Assembly: GCA_018907035.1 (NCBI GenBank)
Contig: JACCIC010000285.1
Coordinates: forward strand, 1-64,000
Origin: Sycobia sp. Sy_11
Taxonomy: Eukaryota; Arthropoda; Insecta; Hymenoptera; Epichrysomallidae
DNA: 64,000 nt
Reading direction: 5' to 3'
Below, piece after piece: positions 57,411-64,000 of this stretch (positions are counted from its first letter, which is position 1; the number at the start of each line of letters is the position of its first letter). The notes under the pieces were generated by a model. That model saw only the letters and a program-made list of their open reading frames with translations, searched no databases and had not been told where the DNA came from. The position numbers and the translations under genes were made by a program.

Positions 57411-59359
57411 CCCTGGTAGAAATGCTAAACATTTTTAAGCTATAAACAATGTATTTCATTATGAAGAAACCTAGTAACAAGGTATTGAACTTCGGTAGTA
57501 ATTGGTTTAATATAAAACGTTTTCCGGTCATTTCGGCTGATTTATAGATACATTTCTAAACTTACTTTTGATATATTTAAGACCCAGTTAATTTCGTATC
57601 GATGTATTTTGGTTATGATTAAAATTTAGCTTAAAACAAGATTGAAACTCGGTATAATATATAGCCTTGCTAAAAAATTAATATCATTATTATGCATTAT
57701 TATATAAATTCATTGACATTGATAGTTACTTTTAATTAATAAATTGTAAATTTATATCGAGTTCCTAATTTTGAATATTGAATTCATTTATACGCAAGCT
57801 ATTACTTATACATATATAAACATATTAAACGTATCGACAATAGTTTATACATTCGCATACAATGTTATATATGTATATGAAGTCTTAAACGAGCTTATAT
57901 ACTAATCAAGGCAATTTTTTGTCACTTGCGGGAGTGTTCCAGTCACCGGATATGTAGTATGTGCACTCTCCATAAATTAAAATTTCGATATAAACTCAAC
58001 TTTACATAAATTTTTAAAAAATTTCAAAAAACAACAAAATTACATTATTTATTAAATTATTTATTTTATAAATAAATAGAATGATATATATAATTAATTA
58101 CCGATAATAGAAACACGTATAAGATAAAAAAATAATATTTTTGAAGCTGCTTTATCAGTAATATTGTCAGAATTTAAGGAGTGAAAATTATATTTAAAAA
58201 ATATGTACTTATGATCTTGATATTAATTTTTTGTTGAAACGTTTTAATTCGTTTGCGTGCGCTGTCAGAGCAGCCAAAATTACCTACAAATTAATGTAAC
58301 GTCAGCCTAAACTCTTAATTCTCGAATTATTTTAATTTATTTATCAAATCGTATATAAATCTACTTCGTTGATATTGAAAAATGCCAAATCACAATATTG
58401 ATAAAAACAAAAGAATAGTGATCAAAGAAAGTATATTGAATAGTATTTAAAGTTTGTTTCTAGATAGTAAAAAATTTTTATATTCTTTGATTTTGAATTT
58501 TCAAACTAATATTTAGAATCAAGATAATTATTTATTTAAAATTCAATTCCCTTTCTTAACGTTTGAAGTATTTTTAATGTGTTGTTTGTCATAGTTAAAA
58601 TAATAAAACGTTCAAAGCCATGTTGATTTATAAAATCCTTCTACAATACCTATTTGTAACATATAATAACCATAATAGTATTTTAATAATAATTACATGA
58701 AATTATTAGGTGTATAATAATTTTTGTTATACTACTTCATATATCTCATGCTATTTTAAATTACACGCGCGTCGAATTGTAGATCGTCATCTGTCAGCTC
58801 GCCTGTAGCAGCCTATTTTCCGGCAACACACAATATGACTTATATATAGATGATAACTTTCAAGATATCATTAGAATATTTAGGAAATAATTAATACGTG
58901 GCTCAAGGATCTTTCATCTTTTGAGAGTTATTAATAAAATAAATTTCATTTCCGGCGGGTCTCTTATAAAAAATTAATGATAAAAACGAGTTTAAATTTC
59001 TGATATTTAAAAGGATGATTCAAAAATCAGATTATTATTCTTTCGTAATTCTTTCAAATTATTTACGTATTTTATGATGTTCCTTTTATTCTATAAATAA
59101 CATAATATCATAATATTGTATAAATATTAATTTTTTCGATTATAGTAATTGAAACTTGCATCCGAACGAAAGTTTTCATTTATTAGTCAGAAATAAAGTT
59201 TCAGCTTTAAACCTAGTTTCTACGTCTTTTTTTAATTTTATTGAAAATTTTTACATTTTTCATTCTAAATTTTGCCTAGTTTTAAGCCATGATAGTTGAT
59301 TCTATTTTTCATACCTAGTAATTATTTTTCAACCTATTGCAAATTGTTAGATTTCTACC
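57411..59359. mobile_element. TIR element 'CCCTGGTAGAAAT', copy C (1.95 kb)
   Basis: Left end CCCTGGTAGAAATGCTAAAC; right end ...GTTAGATTTCTACC, lacking the last AGGG. The left ~200 bases match the right end of copy A inverted, and the right ~1.2 kb match copy B inverted. It is the longest copy and contains the middle part missing from A. No ORF with a recognisable domain. Confidence 0.85.
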
Positions 59360-62300
59360 GTTCGTATATATAACAAACTATATACAAGAATTTTTTTAAA
59401 TGATTTGGAGAAGATTTGTATAGTGAGTTATAGATTGAATGTTTCATATATAATTGTATATTTTTCATTTATAGTTTTATAATCAAGACCAATAATTTAA
59501 TAAACTATGCGAATTTATAGAGTAACTTGAAGTCTAAGATTTTTTAAAATTGTCTCGTGTGTGTGTGTGTGCGCGCGCGCGGACGTGTGTGTTTTTAGAT
59601 CATTAAACAGGATTGTCACATTACATAAATTGGATTTAAAATCATTATTAAGTTTGTAGAACACGCTCTTTTAAATGTAGTCATTCAAAGTTATTTTTAA
59701 AAAGTCGTGGCTGGATGATATTTGGTGGGACAGTTTGTAATAATTTAGCTTAAAGTAAAAAGAATTACTGTAATCATACTGAACCATACAATTTTTTATT
59801 AGAATTAAACTTATCAGTAAAACGTGTAAACTTTCAAAAGTCTAAACAATCTGAATATTTTTAAAGAATTATTTATTAATCAAGTGTTTCTATTTTTATA
59901 AAAGTATAAAGTAATAAACATGTACAAATATTTATGCTTTACATATAATATACATCAAAGGCAAAAGGAATAAATCGGACATTTCTATGTAAAAGTAAAT
60001 AATAATTAAAACATTAAGTGGAGACAATGAGAAATAAATCTACCTTTTTACACAATATTTAAAAATAACTTCCTACAGGCACCAATTTGTAAAATGATTA
60101 TGAATAATATAAATGTTATTCAGATTTTGAAAAAAAACTTTGAATTAAGATATAAGATAAGAATTGAAATAGTAGTAAAATACATATTTAATAATGATTA
60201 TTAAAAAAGCTGACTGAGACAAATTTTGTAAAAGGGGCCTTTTTACTTAATATTATATTTTTTACTTAATACTATGACTATTTATTTAATATATGTAAAA
60301 AAATCACATGAATAAAATGATAGCCAGTAACAATTCAATTATGAATTACCCTTTCTCTATTCGTCTTAAATGATTTTTTCGTTGTCTTTCGAATTAATTA
60401 TTGTGAGAACAAAATATTCGTGACCTTACAAATAGGGCAAAAAGACTTATATGAATTAAAAATTTTTAATTTTTCATGTAAGATTACTTTAAATTATCGA
60501 GTGGTCTATATTAATTAAAGTAATAAAAGTAAACTGACAATCAGAATAGAATGTTTTAAATCTTAATATAAAAATTATAAACATTTCGTAGTTAATTATT
60601 TTTCACTATGTGTATTAATTCAAAATTCATAGGCTTCTTCCAAGTACTTTATAAGAATAAAAAAGAACAATTTTTTATTCTACAATTTTTAATTATTTCA
60701 AATTTTGAATCAAGATTAGCCGAGTAGTTTAAATAATTTGAAAATTAGTTCTTTTAATAAAATTAATTAGGAACATCATGTTATATATGGGTAATAGTAT
60801 ACATTCAATACATACAACTAATTTTTTTATTAGGAATCATTAAAGTGTGTACACGCGTGCGCGCGCGCGTGTGCGTGAGAACGTGGTCTTAAATCTGTAA
60901 ATAAATTCCATAAAATTTAAAAAATTGAAAATTCAAAATGTCAAATTCGTGCATGCGCGCAGAAGTTGCGATTTAATCATTGTATATATATATATATCAT
61001 CTACATTAAATTTCTAAAATGTATACCTACAGCAACACTTAGATGTTTACAAATATATAATGCATATTTTTTCATATAAGAAGCTATTTTACTTTTATTT
61101 AATTTGTTTTTGTTTTCTTTTGCTTTAATCAATGTTCAAGAATTGTCACAGTACTGCATAATCTATAATGTAAATATAATATATTAACACTAATTGTTTC
61201 CTGTTGAATTTATTGAAGCTTTTTTCAGATAAGTCATAAAAATGTATATAGATAATATTCTATCTTTTAAAAGAAATTTTTTAATTAGTAATATTTATAG
61301 CCAAAAATAGATTTGATTACTTCTCAAAGAGTAGATTCCTTGTATAATTATAAAATATAAATTATAAATTCCTTGTATAATTATAAAATATGTGATACTA
61401 TTGCAACAGCTTAACTCTGAATGACAATCAATGTAATATGCTTTGCTGCTGACAAATCTATGCCCATTCATATTTGATTCCATTAGCTTATTTTATGATT
61501 AATTTATTGAAATGAATTATTTTAAGTTTTATTTTAATACAAAATTTTTATTGCTGTTAATTTTTACAACGCTATATATTAATAGATAATTGAGAATCTC
61601 GTTTCTTTAGTAATTTTGTATATTTATCTAATAAATGTTGTTGTCGTATTTATTTTTCCAGATAATTGTTGTTGAATGTTAAAAATGATCTAGCTTTATA
61701 ATGACAGTTCGGCATGTTTCTTTGATTTTTATTTAATAAGTTTAATTGATATGGCATTGTCAAAACAGCAGATTAAAGTATTCAGCTCTTAAATTAAATA
61801 AATTAGCTTTAATAAATTATATAATTGCAAATTGCATGTATATTTGTAATGCAAATTTAAAATAAATTTACCAATTGAATTGTTAATTTATACTTAACAA
61901 ATCTGTATGTTTTTTACAAACTTAAATGTATGTAGGACTATAAAAAATAGACTTACAATACTTTGTGAATATATTCAAAGAGATATAAAACTTATATGTG
62001 TATGTATAATACAAAAATTATGTCAACTCCATTACCTTTGTGAAGATGATACATTTGGCCCCTATCCAGAGAAGTACCATTTAATCATTCAGGCCTCACA
62101 ACCTCGCATTTACACCAACTACAGTCTCCTATTGATTCATTGTATGATTCCATATAAGTAATTCAACCCATACATCCTAAGAACATAGAGATCAGTAGGA
62201 GGCACTCATATATCCTACATCTCGTTTCCATGAATGCAGAGAAATTACATAATAGGTGTAACAAATTTCTTTTTCAAAGGGACGTCACCTATAAACAACA

Positions 62301-62859
62301 ATGTCCAATATTCCTGTCCTATAAAAATAATAACTTATTTTCCTCTAATTTTCTAAACATTCCATCGTCGATCTCAGACTACTTTTATCAAGGTGCTTTA
62401 CCGCAGTAATTCTTTTCTCAGGTAACTCCTAATCCAAAAATTATTAAATTATATGACTCTTTTTATCTCTTCATGTCCAGTTTCTTCCACAATCTTACAT
62501 ATTTTCTAACAAACAATACATTCAATGTCAAATTTCAATGTATAACTTCATATAGGTGTTACTAATTGCATCTAAGGCCAACAGCGCCACCTTACTATTT
62601 AAGCAAATTGCGACTGCTCCATTGGTTGGTTGATAGCAACTGCTATTTGGTTTCTTCTGTCCTGATTTATATCATTCATATTCCAATTATCTCTACCTAT
62701 ATAACTATAAATACAGGCAAGTATCTCAAGAAGCTTAAATATGATTTAACATTTAATTTAAGTATTAGCCATAATCACCATATTAAGTGACATAATCTAA
62801 AAGTATTTCTGATGCGAAAGAAGGTGTTATGTTTCCCAGAATTATTATTGGAGTCACTT
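59360..62859. repeat. AT-rich DNA with GT/GC-rich microsatellites
   Basis: (GT)n(GC)n at about 59557-59592 and again at about 60847-60880, a TTCCTTGTATAATTATAAAA direct repeat at about 61347-61391, and nothing else recognised. An open stretch at 61907-62161 has no motif. Confidence 0.6.
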
Positions 62860-63660
62860 ACTACTTAACTTTGGAACATTAGTCCAATATACCATCCACA
62901 TTTCTGCACATATTAATCGTGGTTTTATAATATGGTTATTTATCCACATGTCTTTATGTGGTACTAGTTCTCAAGTTGACCTACAGCTTGAAATTTCACC
63001 TTAATATCTTTTTCTAAATTTAAACTAGTAGTGAGTATAAGTCCTCAGTATTTAGCGTCCATAATATTCTGCAGAGGGATGGTATTCAAAATGTGTTAGC
63101 CTACAAATTTTACATTATACACCTGGTTTTATATAATAAGACTGTAACTTTCTTGGAGCTAACAGCTAGCTTTATCCATGAAAAACAATCCTCGACGAGT
63201 TTTGATGCATAATCATGAATATCTGATTCTCTCCGTCCCCTTTCATCATAATTAGAAAGCATATCGCATATACTTTACATATACATTATATAATATCTTA
63301 ATTAAATGTTCACTATAGTTATACACCTATCCTTGGATAGGTATACACCTATGAGTAGTATTCCTTACTTTTTTAATAGTTGAGAAAATCTTAAAGCTAT
63401 CTATATCGTCTTGAAATGTACTATATTTCAGACCCACATCGAAATAAGAAACTCCGTTCACACTATTTTTCATGCAATCACCGAACTTAGTATAAAGAAA
63501 GAGCCTTTCCGAGTTTAGATAAGAAATTAAATATTGCCTATCGCTAATTGAATCTGTCTCAAGTCTATAATGCGCTGAAAAAAATTCTCTTAAAATTTTC
63601 TGAAGCTTACCAAATCTGAAGGATTTTTCAGGTCACTATATTTCCTTTTTTATCTCTCAG
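62860..63660 (-). pseudogene. Possible LINE RT remnant
   Basis: Minus-strand pieces VEDCFSWIKLAVSSKKVTVL, IPSLQNIMDAKY-GLILTTS, and IKPRLICAEMWMVYW follow the order of an R1/Jockey RT thumb (SKTE..., KYLGV.LD, IRP.LTYG.EVW). Many stops and frame changes. Weak. Confidence 0.35.
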
Positions 63661-64000
63661 TTATAGCTTTCATTATTAAAAAAATGTTTATAAATAATCA
63701 TATTATTTCCTCTTCTGATACGCTTTAACCTGTTTTATTTCTTTCTCACCTTCTGTTTCTAATCTAGAAAGATGCAAAAATAATATGTAGATAATGTCAT
63801 ATTAAAAAATTATTTCAAACACAATGCTATTTAGAACAAATACGTATATTATAATATTATAGACAGTGAATTTATTTTTAAATATTTACCAGAGAGCCAA
63901 CTGCTCAAATTATTAAGTTAAAATATTTTTTGAGATGAAAAAAATGTAATTAAAATTTTATATACTTATAAAATACTTTAATCTGCTTCTTCCACTAGAA
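63661..64000. other. AT-rich window end, nothing recognised
   Basis: No coding or repeat evidence. Confidence 0.6.

Overview
This AT-rich window looks like insect genomic DNA, most likely hymenopteran and perhaps ant. That is an inference from three things: many decayed mariner families, long (TA)n and (GA)n tracts, and one conserved animal gene with very long introns. Nothing prokaryotic is visible.

The one host gene recognised is a type I inositol 1,4,5-trisphosphate 5-phosphatase (INPP5A; 5PtaseI in flies). It lies on the + strand as ten small exons from 9514 to 55387. All splice junctions are GT/AG with consistent phases. The exons carry the family signatures: LHCQE in exon 3, HLFHD in exon 6, the GDFNFR core in exon 7, PAWCDRILLS in exon 9, and GDHKPV across exons 10/11. 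The protein ends in a CAAX box (CVVS). The first coding exon, about 25 residues, was not found and probably lies left of the window. The last exon holds a long insect-type linker whose two halves are in different frames.

1-7394 is the right part of a Gypsy-class LTR retrotransposon. It has partial gag, protease, a frameshifted RT start, and an intact stretch covering most of RT, RNase H and integrase. A further ORF resembles a retropepsin with NTG in place of DTG, and there is an unrecognised GC-rich ORF. The long 3' LTR has a TATA box followed by five tandem covarying RNA hairpins, the most striking structure in the window. The LTR ends exactly inside a mariner copy.

The introns are a layered record of transposition. 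There are about nine mariner remnants, including one nested in another and one ending in a 21-bp-arm palindrome. There are three copies of a tRNA-derived SINE, Penelope-like fragments with a GIY-YIG domain and hammerhead-like motifs, a degraded RNase H-bearing LINE, a solo-LTR candidate, and a 1.5-2 kb family with CCCTGGTAGAAAT terminal inverted repeats. One member of that family sits inside a mariner 3' end.

55.4-64 kb holds the INPP5A 3' UTR, a third-class repeat copy at 57.4-59.4 kb, a weak LINE remnant near 63 kb, and otherwise unremarkable AT-rich DNA.
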